Below, piece after piece: positions 51,232 through 59,527 of a stretch of DNA of 64,000 nt. The notes below the pieces were generated by a model. It saw only the letters and a program-made list of their open reading frames with translations, had not been told where the DNA came from and made no database searches. How positions within the stretch are numbered: position 1 is the first letter of the stretch; every line of letters begins with the position of its first letter. The position numbers were made by a program, and so were the translations under genes. Origin of the DNA: Hymenobacter sp. H14-R3 (GTDB taxonomy: Bacteria; Bacteroidota; Bacteroidia; Cytophagales; Hymenobacteraceae); NCBI RefSeq assembly GCF_030063445.1, contig NZ_JASITD010000002.1:287432-351431 (forward strand), read 5' to 3'.

Positions 51232-52020
51232 AGTGCGGGTAGGAAAAGAGGTAGTTACTGCAAATTACACGTTTCCCGGCTTTCCCAAACCAGCATTTCA
51301 CTATTGTTCGGGCAAGAAGACCACCACGCGCTGCGGCCCGCAGGGTGCGCCAGTTGACGCAGTCAAGGCACCTCACGTCAAGGCCTGCCAAGGCCTGGCC
51401 TGGTTGGGTCGCAGGCAGCTATACCAACTCTCCAAACTAGATAACTCACGGTAAATAAGTAACTTATATTCTACTCATAGTTACCTGCGCAGCGCTGGCA
51501 CAGCACTTTTGCGTAGCCGAACATAGCGCTGATAGTCCTCGGCCACAGTAGCCCTTGTGGCAACCCCATGTGGCGTACCCGGCGGCCACTACCACTACCC
51601 CGCCCGGCTACCTATGGCCTAGCTTGTGGGTATTTTTTGTTAATAAACTATCAGTAAAAAGCGAGTCTTTTTCAGCGCCAGCGGCCACTTCTGTGCGCTG
51701 GCCGCTCAAACCCAGCTTAGTTTGCCAAGCGAGGCAACACCCGTTAGTCAGTAACGGTGCCCTCAGCCTGGGCAGCCGCAGGAAGCGCCAAACCAAGCAA
51801 AAGCCCTAATTTTGCGGCCGCAGTTTTTGGGTTGCCACTCTCCTACCAGCCCGGGCTGGTAGGGCATGAAAAAAGCCCTACGCCATTAGCGAAGGGCTTT
51901 CCAACCAAAACACCTTAAAAAACTATTCTTTCACGCAGGTAGAACAAACAACCCGGCAAAAGATTCCGGTAAATCAGAAGTTTTATTACCGCGCCGAAAT
52001 AATATCCTGATTATCAGCTC
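51232..52020. other. 789-bp intergenic region, promoters and hairpins
   Basis: This gap lies between the dehydrogenase block (leftward) and guaD (rightward). I found no supported gene; the open frames have no recognisable domain. AT-rich stretches at 51455-51480 and 51625-51660 are the likely promoter zones. CTACCAGCCCGGGCTGGTAG at 51843-51862 is a perfect palindrome. Confidence 0.55.
51867..51900 (-). terminator. Hairpin terminator reading on the minus strand
   Basis: AAAGCCCT at 51872-51879 pairs with AGGGCTTT at 51893-51900. On the minus strand the stem is followed by a T-run (51866-51875 complement), whereas on the plus strand it is not. No minus-strand gene lies upstream before guaD, so what it terminates is unclear. 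Confidence 0.6.
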
Positions 52021-52518
52021 ATGAAAAATCCCCACAGTTCACCCACCTTTCCCGAAGCCGGCTTCATGCGCGAAGCCATTCAACTTTCGCTGGAAAAGAT
52101 GCAGGCCGGCTTCGGCGGTCCCTTTGGCGCGGTCGTGGTCAAAGATGGTCAGATTATCGCCCGGGGCTTCAACCAGGTCACCAGTACCAATGACCCCACC
52201 TGCCACGCCGAGGTCGATGCCATTCGCAAGGCCTGCCAAGTGCTGGGCACTTTCCAGCTCGACGGCTGCGACCTCTACACCAGCTGTGAGCCGTGCCCCA
52301 TGTGCCTGGGTGCCATCTACTGGGCCCGCCCGGCGCGGGTGTTCTACGCCAACACCAAAGCCGACGCCGCCGCCATCGGCTTCGACGACCAGTTTATCTA
52401 CGATGAAATAGATAAACCACTATCTGAAAGGCAGTTACCCATGCAGCAGTTCCTGCGCGAAGAGGCGCTCGTAGCATTTGAGGCGTGGGCCGCTAAGGAA
52501 GGCAAGGCTGCGTATTGA
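52021..52518 (+). CDS. guaD: Guanine deaminase-type nucleoside deaminase
   Basis: 165 residues of the cytidine-deaminase fold. H62 and E64 in CHAEVDAIRKA, then CEPCPMC with C92 and C95, form the zinc site. The segments GGPFGAVVVKDGQIIARGFN, LDGCDLYTSCEPCPMCLGAI, YWARPARVFYANTKADAAAI and FIYDEIDKPLSERQLPM follow the order of Bacillus-type guanine deaminase, which turns guanine into xanthine. The C-terminal region after EIDKP distinguishes it from tRNA adenosine deaminase. It stands alone. The ATG at 52021 is preceded by AT-rich sequence. Confidence 0.83.
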   Translation: MKNPHSSPTFPEAGFMREAIQLSLEKMQAGFGGPFGAVVVKDGQIIARGFNQVTSTNDPTCHAEVDAIRKACQVLGTFQLDGCDLYTSCEPCPMCLGAIYWARPARVFYANTKADAAAIGFDDQFIYDEIDKPLSERQLPMQQFLREEALVAFEAWAAKEGKAAY

Positions 52519-52524
52519 GCAGTT

Positions 52525-53049
52525 CTATCTTTCCACCGGCAGCTCAAACAAACTGACGGTAGAATTCTGGTAATGAGCTGGCAAGGCAGCCGTGTTTTTG
52601 AGCTTAACTAAGCCTAGGTACGTAAACCCGCAGGAAGTATAGTGCCGGATAAGTCCTTGATTATCACCTATGGTATCAAGACGCACGTATTTTTTGCCTT
52701 TCTGCCGTGCGTAACCAGTTGCCCAGGCTACAATTTTTGCTACTAAATCCTGGCCCCGAAAATCGGGGTTAGTCGCAATGCGGTGGATGTACACGGCCGG
52801 GTCAGCATTGCGTTCTTCCCAAATTTCGGGGTCGTTGTCCGTAGTTGCCCAAACGCAGGCGATAACACCGTTGATAAGCAGTTTCCACTGCCGGTTTTCC
52901 CGAATTTCCTGCTCCACCAGCGACCGCTCAAAACCCAACCAAATAACTGAATTTGGCTTGGTTTTCTGATAGTTAGTAGCAAGCTGATACAGCCTGAAAA
53001 TCTCGTCAGTATCAGCATGGGTGCTATTCAGTAGTTGTAGCTGGGACAT
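52525..53049 (-). CDS. GNAT-family N-acetyltransferase
   Basis: 174 residues from the ATG at 53049; a longer in-frame start at 53118 lacks family similarity. The acetyl-CoA-binding motif is IATNPDFRGQDLVAKIVAWA, followed by KYVRLDTIGDNQGLIRHYTS and CGFTYLG. Those are GNAT motif A and motif B. The target is unknown. Convergent with guaD, with only six bases between the stops. Codon use is less GC-rich than its neighbours, which could reflect recent arrival. Confidence 0.85.
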   Translation of the reverse strand: MSQLQLLNSTHADTDEIFRLYQLATNYQKTKPNSVIWLGFERSLVEQEIRENRQWKLLINGVIACVWATTDNDPEIWEERNADPAVYIHRIATNPDFRGQDLVAKIVAWATGYARQKGKKYVRLDTIGDNQGLIRHYTSCGFTYLGLVKLKNTAALPAHYQNSTVSLFELPVER

Positions 53050-53148
53050 TGGTTTTAAGGCGGCAAAGCCTTGCAAGTATCTGGGTAAAAGTAGCCAACC
53101 CGTGCCAGCTAGTCCCAAAGAGACAAGCCCAGACCAAGTATCTCCATA

Positions 53149-53182
53149 TTAAAAAAGGCCGCCCAAGAAGGCAGCCCTTTTT
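53149..53182 (-). terminator. Possible gyrB terminator
   Basis: AAAAAAGGCCGCC and GGCAGCCCTTTTTA form an imperfect stem of about 11 bp with T-rich flanks on both strands. It lies about 85 bp beyond the gyrB stop. Confidence 0.55.
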
Positions 53183-53220
53183 ATATTCTCCCCTATCGCG
53201 TAGCAAAGGAGCGAAGCGAC

Positions 53221-53259
53221 GTATCTGCGAAATCCGTTAAATCCGTTTGAATCTGCGGT
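53221..53259 (+). repeat. 39-bp interspersed repeat downstream of gyrB
   Basis: It matches 20764-20802 at 38 of 39 positions. Here the repeat lies five bases past the gyrB stop codon in the 3' flank, not upstream of a start, so the element is not tied to promoters alone. Confidence 0.85.
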
Positions 53260-53264
53260 CCGGG

Positions 53265-55286
53265 TTAGACATCGAGCTTGGCGTACTTCGCGTTTTGCTC
53301 GATGAAGTCGCGGCGGGGGGCTACCTCGTCACCCATTAGCATGGAGAAGAGGTGGTCGGCCTCGGCGGCCGAGTCCACGGTTACTTGCTTCAGGGTGCGG
53401 GTGGCGGGCTGCATGGTGGTAGTCCAGAGCTGCTCGGCGTTCATCTCGCCCAAGCCCTTGTAACGCTGCACATGCACGGTATCGGGCTTGCCACGGCCAA
53501 TTTCGTCCTGCGCAAGTACGCGCTCCTCTTCGGTCCAGCAGTAGCGCTCCTCTTTGCCCCGCTTCACGAGATAGAGGGGCGGCAGGGCGATGTAGATGTG
53601 CCCCTGGTCCACGAGCTGGCGCATGTAGCGGAAGAAGAACGTGAGAATCAGCGTCCGAATGTGCGAGCCGTCGATGTCAGCATCGGTCATGATGATGACC
53701 TTGTGGTAGCGCAGCTTGTCGAAGTTGAGCGGGCCAGTTTCGTTGCCATCGTCGTCGGTGCCGAAGGCCAGTGACTTGCGCTCGTTGAACGTGACGCCGA
53801 GCGCGGTAATCATGTTCTTGATTTCCTCGTTCTCCAGAATCTTATGCTCCTGGGCTTTCTCCACGTTCAGAATCTTACCACGCAGTGGCAAAATGGCCTG
53901 AAACGCCCGGTTGCGGCCCTGCTTGGCAGTGCCACCAGCCGAGTCACCTTCGACGAGGTACAGCTCGCACACCTCGGGGTCAGAGTCGGAACAGTCGGCC
54001 AGCTTGCCGGGCAAGGAGTTGGAACCCAGCACGTTCTTGCGCTGCACCATGTCCTTGGCCTTGCGGGCGGCGATGCGGGCCTTGGCGGCCAAGATAACCT
54101 TGTCCATGATGCGGTTGGCCTGGCCGGGGTTTTCCTCCAGGTACTGACCCAGGATTTCACCTACCGCGGCGTTCACCGCGCCGCTTACCTCCGAGTTACC
54201 GAGCTTGGTCTTGGTTTGGCCTTCAAACTGCGGCTCCATCACCTTCACCGAGATAACGGCGGTGAGACCCTCGCGGAAGTCGTCGCCGGTAATATCTACC
54301 TTGGCCTTATCAAATAGCTGGCGCTTGTCGCCGTAGTTTTTCAGCACCCGCGTCACAGCCGAGCGGAAGCCCGCCACGTGCGTGCCGCCCTCAATGGTGT
54401 TAATATTATTTACGTAGGAATACACGTTCTCCTGGTAGGAAGTGTTGTACTGCAACGCTACTTCCACGGGCACACCACCCTTCTCGCTCTCCACATAGAT
54501 GGGCTCGGCGAGCAGCGAAGGCCGCTCGGTGCCATCGAGGTACAGCACGAAGTCGCGCAGGCCGCCCGTCGAGTAAAACTCCTCGTAGCGGAAGCCCTCG
54601 GCGTCGGAGTGGCCCACGGCCGCATCGCCGGTCAGCACGTCGCGGCGGTCGGTGAGCGTGATGCGGATGCCCTTGTTGAGGAACGACAAATCGCGCAGGC
54701 GCCCCGCGATGGTGGCGTAGCGGTACTCGGTTTCGGTAAATATACTAGGGTCGGGCAGGAAGCGTACTTCCGTGCCGTGCTCCTCAGTATCACCAATCTC
54801 CTTCACCGGATACAGGGGCGCACCAATGCAGTACTCCTGCTCGTAGAGGTGGCCCTTGCGGCGCACGTTCACCTTGAGGTCGATACTGAGCGCGTTTACG
54901 CAGCTCACGCCCACGCCGTGCAGGCCACCCGATACCTTGTAGCTGTCCTTGTCAAACTTGCCGCCGGCGTGCAGCACGGTCATCACCACTTCGAGGGCCG
55001 AACGGCCTTCCTTGGCGTGCCAGTCCACGGGAATACCCCGGCCGTTGTCCCGGACGGTAACCGAGTTATTTTCGTTAATCGTAACCTGAATCAGGTCGCA
55101 GTGCCCCGCCAGGGCCTCGTCAATGGAATTGTCTACTACTTCCCACACCAAATGGTGGAGGCCTTTGATACCCGTATCGCCGATGTACATGCTGGGGCGC
55201 TTGCGCACCGCCTCCAGCCCTTCCAGCACCTGAATGCTATCGGCCGAATAATCGGCGGGGGCTTTCTTTTCTACTACTTCACTCAT
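53265..55286 (-). CDS. gyrB: DNA gyrase subunit B
   Basis: 673 residues from the ATG at 55286, which gives MSEVVEKKAPADYSADSIQV; the frame continues upstream to 55406 but without family similarity. ATPase part: LEGLEAVRKRPSMYIGDTG, WEVVDNSIDEALAG, VRDNGRGIPVD and GGKFDKDSYKVSGGLHGVG. TOPRIM part: VEGDSAGGTAKQGRNRAFQ and DADIDGSHIRTL. The C-terminus EVAPRRDFIEQNAKYAKLDV is typical of GyrB rather than ParE. It is the ATP-driven subunit that supercoils DNA with GyrA; gyrA is not in the window. Confidence 0.95.
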   Translation of the reverse strand: MSEVVEKKAPADYSADSIQVLEGLEAVRKRPSMYIGDTGIKGLHHLVWEVVDNSIDEALAGHCDLIQVTINENNSVTVRDNGRGIPVDWHAKEGRSALEVVMTVLHAGGKFDKDSYKVSGGLHGVGVSCVNALSIDLKVNVRRKGHLYEQEYCIGAPLYPVKEIGDTEEHGTEVRFLPDPSIFTETEYRYATIAGRLRDLSFLNKGIRITLTDRRDVLTGDAAVGHSDAEGFRYEEFYSTGGLRDFVLYLDGTERPSLLAEPIYVESEKGGVPVEVALQYNTSYQENVYSYVNNINTIEGGTHVAGFRSAVTRVLKNYGDKRQLFDKAKVDITGDDFREGLTAVISVKVMEPQFEGQTKTKLGNSEVSGAVNAAVGEILGQYLEENPGQANRIMDKVILAAKARIAARKAKDMVQRKNVLGSNSLPGKLADCSDSDPEVCELYLVEGDSAGGTAKQGRNRAFQAILPLRGKILNVEKAQEHKILENEEIKNMITALGVTFNERKSLAFGTDDDGNETGPLNFDKLRYHKVIIMTDADIDGSHIRTLILTFFFRYMRQLVDQGHIYIALPPLYLVKRGKEERYCWTEEERVLAQDEIGRGKPDTVHVQRYKGLGEMNAEQLWTTTMQPATRTLKQVTVDSAAEADHLFSMLMGDEVAPRRDFIEQNAKYAKLDV

Positions 55287-55404
55287 GCGAGAGAGGGGGG
55301 TTAAGCCGACTGAAAATACAGTCACAAAGAGAACAACCAAAAGTACTCTTTTTATTCCATTTTGCCTAGTATTTACCGGGTTTTTCCCTGGTATTTCAGG
55401 GGCC

Positions 55405-55441
55405 AAAAAAAGCCCTTACCGAGGTCGGCAAGGGCTTTTTT
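55405..55441. terminator. Strong bidirectional hairpin terminator
   Basis: AAAAAAAGCCCTT at 55405-55417 pairs with AAGGGCTTTTTT up to 55441. It separates the gyrB promoter from the tRNA cluster, whose minus-strand transcript ends here. Confidence 0.88.
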
Positions 55442-55479
55442 ATGTGCTTGTTTGAAGCTCAATCCAGGACCTTTCAACG

Positions 55480-55553
55480 TGGCCCCAATTGGATTCGAAC
55501 CAATGACCGGCTACTTAGAAGGTAGCTGCTCTATCCAGCTGAGCTATGGGGTC
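55480..55553 (-). tRNA. tRNA-Arg (anticodon TCT)
   Basis: The minus strand folds as GACCCCA / GCTC-AGCTGGATA-GAGC / GCTAC-CTTCTAA-GTAGC / ATTGG-TTCGAAT-CCAAT / TGGGGCC plus A. The anticodon loop CTTCTAA gives anticodon TCT. The acceptor stem has an A-C mismatch at the second pair. CCA is not encoded. Confidence 0.93.
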
Positions 55554-55569
55554 AAATCCATTCAATATG

Positions 55570-55643
55570 TCGGGGTGGCAGGATTCGAACCTACGACCTC
55601 CTGGTCCCAAACCAGGCGCGATACCGGGCTACGCTACACCCCG
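55570..55643 (-). tRNA. tRNA-Pro (anticodon TGG)
   Basis: The minus strand has acceptor CGGGGTG pairing with CACCCCG, D arm with GTAGCGTAGCCCGG, anticodon arm CCTGGTTTGGGACCAGG with TGG, and T arm GTAGGTTCGAATCCTGC. CCA is not encoded. Confidence 0.94.
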
Positions 55644-55657
55644 AGGTGACTTAACTA

Positions 55658-55721
55658 TGAATTAAAAATCAGGAGCTAAAAATTGCGGTTAAACAATTTC
55701 TGCTTTCTGATTTTTAATTCA
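55658..55721. repeat. Inverted repeat with GAATTAAAAAT arms between tRNA-Pro and tRNA-Ser
   Basis: Perfect 15-bp arms TGAATTAAAAATCAG (55658-55672) and their complement (55707-55721). The arm words GAATTAAAAAT/ATTTTTAATTC are shared with 12228-12281. Its position inside a tRNA transcript could matter for processing. Confidence 0.85.
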
Positions 55722-55736
55722 CAATTCAAAAAAGCG

Positions 55737-55824
55737 CGGAGAAGGGGGGATTCGAACCCCCGGTAACCTTTAGAGCTACGGCAGTTTAGCAAACTACTGG
55801 TTTCAGCCACTCACCCACTTCTCC
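55737..55824 (-). tRNA. tRNA-Ser (anticodon GCT)
   Basis: An 88-base class II tRNA. Acceptor GGAGAAG pairs with CTTCTCC, and the anticodon arm GTAGT-TTGCTAA-ACTGC carries GCT. A long variable arm (CGTAGCTCTAAAGGTTACCG) and T arm GGGGGTTCGAATCCCCC follow. It is the first of the three minus-strand tRNAs. Confidence 0.94.
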
Positions 55825-56013
55825 GTACAAGTGGCTTGCCAAGTCCCGGTTGGTCTTAGCGGCTGCAAAGATACGCAGACAAACCAGATTCCTTCAACTT
55901 TTCGAGAAGTTTTTACGCGTCGTTTGCGCAACTGCCTACTGCGGAACCCACTGTGGAGCTGGCTTGGGCGCAAAATTCCTGGTTTTGCGGGCTCCCGGGC
56001 TTCCTTTGCACAC

Positions 56014-57018
56014 ATGTTTACCTGGGCTTACCCTGATTTTTGGCTGGCAGCCGCCGGGCTATCACTGCTGCTGCTGCTGCTGGCGCTCTACACCGTGCGC
56101 ACGGCGCGGCTGGGGCAGCGGCTGGGCCTTGGCGTGGGCCGCCTAGCCTGGAAGCTGCCGCTGCGGCTGGTAGCTGGGGCTTTGCTGCTAATAGCTTGGC
56201 TGGGCCCAGCGCTGGGCGTGCGCCAGCAGGCCGTGCGCAGCAGCGGACAAGACCTGTGGCTGCTCGTAGACGTGTCGCGCTCGATGGATGCCGCCGACGT
56301 GGCCCCTACCCGCCTGCTGCGCACGCAGGCGGCCCTCAATGAGCTGGCGGCCGCCTTCCCGGCCGACCGGCTGGGGCTCATCGTATTTGGCTCGCAGGCC
56401 TACGTGCAGTGCCCCCTCACCTATGACCAAGGCTCGTTGCAGCTGTTTTTGAATACCCTGAGCACCAGGCTAACGGCCCCCGGCCCCACCACCCTGCGGG
56501 CCCCGCTCGACCTGCTGCTGGCCCGCCTGGGGCCCGCCCCCGCCACGGCCCCCGGCGGCGTGGCCGCGCCGCCGCGCACCGTAGCGGCCGTGCTGGTGAG
56601 CGACGGCGAAGACTTTGGTGAAAACCTGGAGCCCGTGCTGCGGGCGTTGGGCCGCACCGGGGCGCGGATATACACGGTGGGCGTGGGCACGGCCGCCGGT
56701 GGCCCAGTGCCCGCGCCGGGTGGCAAAGTAGGCCTGCGCGATGCCAAGGGCCACCCGGTAGTGAGCCGCCTGCGTGAGGCCCCACTGCTGCAAGTAGCTG
56801 CCCAAACCGGCGGCCAGTACGTAGCCCTCAACGACCGTGAAAACGGCCTGACCACCCTCCTGAATAGCCTGCGCAACCTGCCCCCCACGGCCAGTGCGGC
56901 CACGGCCCGCACGGTGGCCGTGGCCGATAACCGCTACCGCTACCCGTTGGGCATTGCGCTCGCTTTATTGTTGATTGACAGCCTGATAACGGTACGCGTA
57001 CTACGCCTCAAACTATGA
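56014..57018 (+). CDS. BatB-like membrane protein with von Willebrand factor A domain
   Basis: 334 residues from the ATG at 56014; the frame is open to 55831 but that part overlaps tRNA-Ser antisense sequence. Two hydrophobic segments (about 5-30 and 48-68) precede a vWA domain whose metal site is DVSRSMDAADVAPTR with D86, S88 and S90. VLVSDGEDFG gives the later Asp of the same site. A final hydrophobic segment (about 310-330) follows. BatB proteins act with BatA, BatC and a MoxR ATPase in envelope stress tolerance in Bacteroidota. The next gene overlaps by four bases. A CTTTGCACAC element lies directly before the ATG. Confidence 0.88.
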   Translation: MFTWAYPDFWLAAAGLSLLLLLLALYTVRTARLGQRLGLGVGRLAWKLPLRLVAGALLLIAWLGPALGVRQQAVRSSGQDLWLLVDVSRSMDAADVAPTRLLRTQAALNELAAAFPADRLGLIVFGSQAYVQCPLTYDQGSLQLFLNTLSTRLTAPGPTTLRAPLDLLLARLGPAPATAPGGVAAPPRTVAAVLVSDGEDFGENLEPVLRALGRTGARIYTVGVGTAAGGPVPAPGGKVGLRDAKGHPVVSRLREAPLLQVAAQTGGQYVALNDRENGLTTLLNSLRNLPPTASAATARTVAVADNRYRYPLGIALALLLIDSLITVRVLRLKL

Positions 57019-58028
57019 AAAGCTGGTTCTTACTTGTGCTGGTACTGAGTGGCGGCCTGCCTGGCTGGCACTGGCTAACGCAGGTACGCGAGCACAACGC
57101 GGCCCAAGCGCGGGGCCAGGCGGCGCTGGCGGGCGGGCAGCCCACGGAGGCCGTATACTACTACCAGCAGGCCGTGGCGCTGGCGGGCCGCGCGGGACCT
57201 AGCCCGGCCCTGCTACTCAACCTGGGGCTGGCGCAGGCGCGCGCCCGCCAGCTGGCGGGGGCCCGCACCACCTACACCCGCCTGCTGGCCCCCAGCGTGC
57301 CGGCCGCCATTGGCAGCGCGGCGCGGCAGCAGCTGGCGGGGCTATTGGTGCAGCAGAAGCAGCTTGCGCAAGCCATCAGCCTGTTGCGGCAGGCGCTCAA
57401 GCTGAACCCGGCCAATGCCACGGCGCGCTACAATTACGAGGTACTGAGTCAATACCTGGCTCACCAGCGGCCCGATACCCCCGAGCTGCCCCCACCGGCC
57501 ACTAGCACGCCCGCCCCCAAGCGCCCCACCCCGCGCGACTCTACACAGCGCGAAAAGGGCGGCAAAGCGCCCCAGCCGGCGGATAAGGAAGGCACCAACC
57601 GCCCCGGCCAGGCCCCCGACCCCATGCAGCCCCCGGCCAGCGGCCCCACCGCCGCACCCCAGCCCAGCGCCACCGGCCAGCCCGACCGCCAGCGCCCCAC
57701 CCCCAACGCGGGTACCAGCGCCAACGGCGGCTTCCGGCCCGGCCAGGGAGAGGCGCGGCCCCTGCCCAGCGGCACCGCGCCCGGCCGCCAGCGGGGCCTC
57801 GATGCCAGCGCGCCCGCCGGCCAAGGCCAGCGGCCCGGCACCGAGGCGGCCACCGACGCCGACTTGCAGCTGCAAACCCAGCGGGAGCGCCTGAATGCCA
57901 TGAACCTGACGCCCGCCCAGGCCCAGCAGGTACTTGATGCGCTGCGGGCCGATGAGCAGCAGTATTTGCAGCAGCGCCCCCGCCCCCGGCAGGGGGAGGC
58001 CCCTGCCCCCGGCCAGCCTACCTGGTGA
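57015..58028 (+). CDS. BatC-like TPR protein with proline/glutamine-rich tail
   Basis: 337 residues. The start ATGA overlaps the stop of the vWA gene, so translation is likely coupled. A signal or anchor MKSWFLLVLVLSGGLPGWHW is followed by three TPR-like units (AARGQAALAGGQPTEAVYYY, LLLNLGLAQARARQLAGART and VQQKQLAQAISLLRQALKLN). From about 155 the protein becomes low-complexity (Pro, Gln, Ala, Gly), ending QRERLNAMNLTPAQAQQVLD ALRADEQQYLQQ, a helix that may mediate binding. This matches the BatC/BatE role as a partner of vWA proteins. No MoxR gene lies within the window. Confidence 0.82.
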   Translation: MKSWFLLVLVLSGGLPGWHWLTQVREHNAAQARGQAALAGGQPTEAVYYYQQAVALAGRAGPSPALLLNLGLAQARARQLAGARTTYTRLLAPSVPAAIGSAARQQLAGLLVQQKQLAQAISLLRQALKLNPANATARYNYEVLSQYLAHQRPDTPELPPPATSTPAPKRPTPRDSTQREKGGKAPQPADKEGTNRPGQAPDPMQPPASGPTAAPQPSATGQPDRQRPTPNAGTSANGGFRPGQGEARPLPSGTAPGRQRGLDASAPAGQGQRPGTEAATDADLQLQTQRERLNAMNLTPAQAQQVLDALRADEQQYLQQRPRPRQGEAPAPGQPTW

Positions 58029-58060
58029 GCGAACTACAGCGGCCGCCGTACTTTTGAGCA

Positions 58061-58085
58061 AACAAACGAAGGTTTGTTAGTTTTT
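58061..58085 (+). terminator. Terminator after the vWA/TPR pair
   Basis: AACAAAC-GAAG-GTTTGTT is a 7-bp stem followed by AGTTTTT, 33 bp past the stop. Confidence 0.55.
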
Positions 58086-58178
58086 GAGCGGGGCCGATTG
58101 CCTGGCGTGTAGCGCTACGCGGCCGGCCCCACCCACCTACTGCCTTTTTCGATTTCCTTATTCCCACCCCTCCTGTAT

Positions 58179-59360
58179 ATGCAAGTAAAAGAAGTAGTTA
58201 TCGTAGCCGCCGTGCGCACGCCAATTGGCTCGTTTGGCGGCGCCCTGGCCTCGCTCTCGGCCACTGAGCTGGGCGCCATTGCCCTGAAAGGGGCCCTGGA
58301 CAAGGCTGGCGTAGCGCCCGAGTTGGTTGAGCAGGTGATTATGGGCAACGTGATTTCGGCTAACCTGGGCCAGGCCCCGGCCCGCCAGGCGGCCAAGAAA
58401 GCCGGCCTGCCCGACACCGTGGAATGCACCACCGTGAACAAGGTGTGTGCCTCGGGCTCAAAAGCCATTATGTATGCTGCCCAGGCGATTATGCTGGGTC
58501 AGGCCGAGGTTATTCTGGCCGGTGGCATGGAGAGCATGAGCAACGTGCCCTACTACCTCGATAAAGCCCGCTTCGGCGCTAAGTATGGTAATGGCCAGAT
58601 GATTGACGGCCTGGTGCGCGATGGTCTCTGGGACCCCTACCACGACTACGCCATGGGCAACGCGGCCGATGCCACGGCCGCCCACTACGGCATCACCCGC
58701 GAGGAGCAGGATGCCTTTGCGCGCCAGAGCTACGAGCGCAGCGCCGCCGCCGCCCAGGCCGGCAAAAAGAAGGATGAGATTGTGCCCGTGACGATTACGG
58801 TGCGCGGCAAGGAAACCATCGTCAGCGACGACGAGGAGTACACCAAGGTGCAGTTTGAGAAGTTTGCCGGCCTGAAGGCGGCCTTCACCAAAGAGGGCAC
58901 CGTGACGGCGGCCAACGCTTCGACCCTCAACGACGGCGCGGCGGCCGTGCTGCTCATGAGCCGCGAAAAGGCGGAGGAGCTGGGCATTAAGCCGCTGGCC
59001 CTCATCCGCGGTTTTGCCGATGCTGAGCAGGCGCCGGAGTGGTTTACGACCACACCGTCCATCGCTATTCCGAAGGCGTTAAAGAATGCGGGCCTGGAGG
59101 CGAAAGACGTTGATTTCTACGAGATTAACGAGGCTTTTTCGGTGGTTTCGCTGGCTAACAACAAGCTGCTCAGCCTGGAAGGCACCAAGGTGAACGTGTA
59201 CGGCGGCGCCGTGAGCCTGGGCCACCCGCTGGGGGCTTCGGGCGCGCGCATTGTGACCACGCTGCTGAGCGTGTTGCAGCAGGAAGGCGGCAAAATCGGC
59301 GTTACCGGTATTTGCAATGGCGGCGGCGGGGCCAGCTCCATTGTGTTAGAAAAGCTATAG
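58179..59360 (+). CDS. Acetyl-CoA C-acetyltransferase (thiolase)
   Basis: 393 residues. The acylated Cys is C90 in VNKVCASGSK, and catalytic H349 and C379 lie in GHPLGASGAR and GICNGGGGAS; NEAFSVVS is also present. The complete triad and the length of a biosynthetic thiolase support acetoacetyl-CoA formation or ketone-body and fatty-acid cleavage. It stands alone; no other beta-oxidation gene is next to it. The ATG at 58179 gives MQVKEVVIVAAVRTPIGSFG, the expected start. Confidence 0.94.
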   Translation: MQVKEVVIVAAVRTPIGSFGGALASLSATELGAIALKGALDKAGVAPELVEQVIMGNVISANLGQAPARQAAKKAGLPDTVECTTVNKVCASGSKAIMYAAQAIMLGQAEVILAGGMESMSNVPYYLDKARFGAKYGNGQMIDGLVRDGLWDPYHDYAMGNAADATAAHYGITREEQDAFARQSYERSAAAAQAGKKKDEIVPVTITVRGKETIVSDDEEYTKVQFEKFAGLKAAFTKEGTVTAANASTLNDGAAAVLLMSREKAEELGIKPLALIRGFADAEQAPEWFTTTPSIAIPKALKNAGLEAKDVDFYEINEAFSVVSLANNKLLSLEGTKVNVYGGAVSLGHPLGASGARIVTTLLSVLQQEGGKIGVTGICNGGGGASSIVLEKL

Positions 59361-59377
59361 CGCAAGGTTTTGCGAGG

Positions 59378-59446
59378 TTAAAAGAGGTTTCGCAAGTTAG
59401 AAGGGGTTTCGTTTGGTCTTCGGACTGGGCGGGACCTCTTTTTTTT
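59378..59446 (+). terminator. Weak terminator after the thiolase gene
   Basis: AAAAGAGGT at about 59380 can pair with ACCTCTTTT at 59434-59442, followed by a T-run, but the loop exceeds 40 bases. This stretch also repeats the word GGTTTCGC three times. Confidence 0.4.
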
Positions 59447-59527
59447 GGGGTAAGTGAGCTTGATTAGGGGAGGAACACGAAAAATTGAGTAGGTTGGCAG
59501 CGTCATTCACCTTACTCTCTGCTGCTT

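Noticed and set aside
51555..51809. 84-codon frame upstream of guaD
   Set aside because: No recognisable domain, no start signal, and the protein composition does not look like a real gene.
52021..52518. tRNA adenosine deaminase (tadA) as the name
   Set aside because: The region around FIYDEIDKP and the overall order match guanine deaminase better than TadA, which has a different C-terminus.
53050..53118. Longer N-terminus for the GNAT protein
   Set aside because: The extra residues MGLAGTGWLLLPRYLQGFAA lack family similarity and the ATG at 53049 starts the domain properly.
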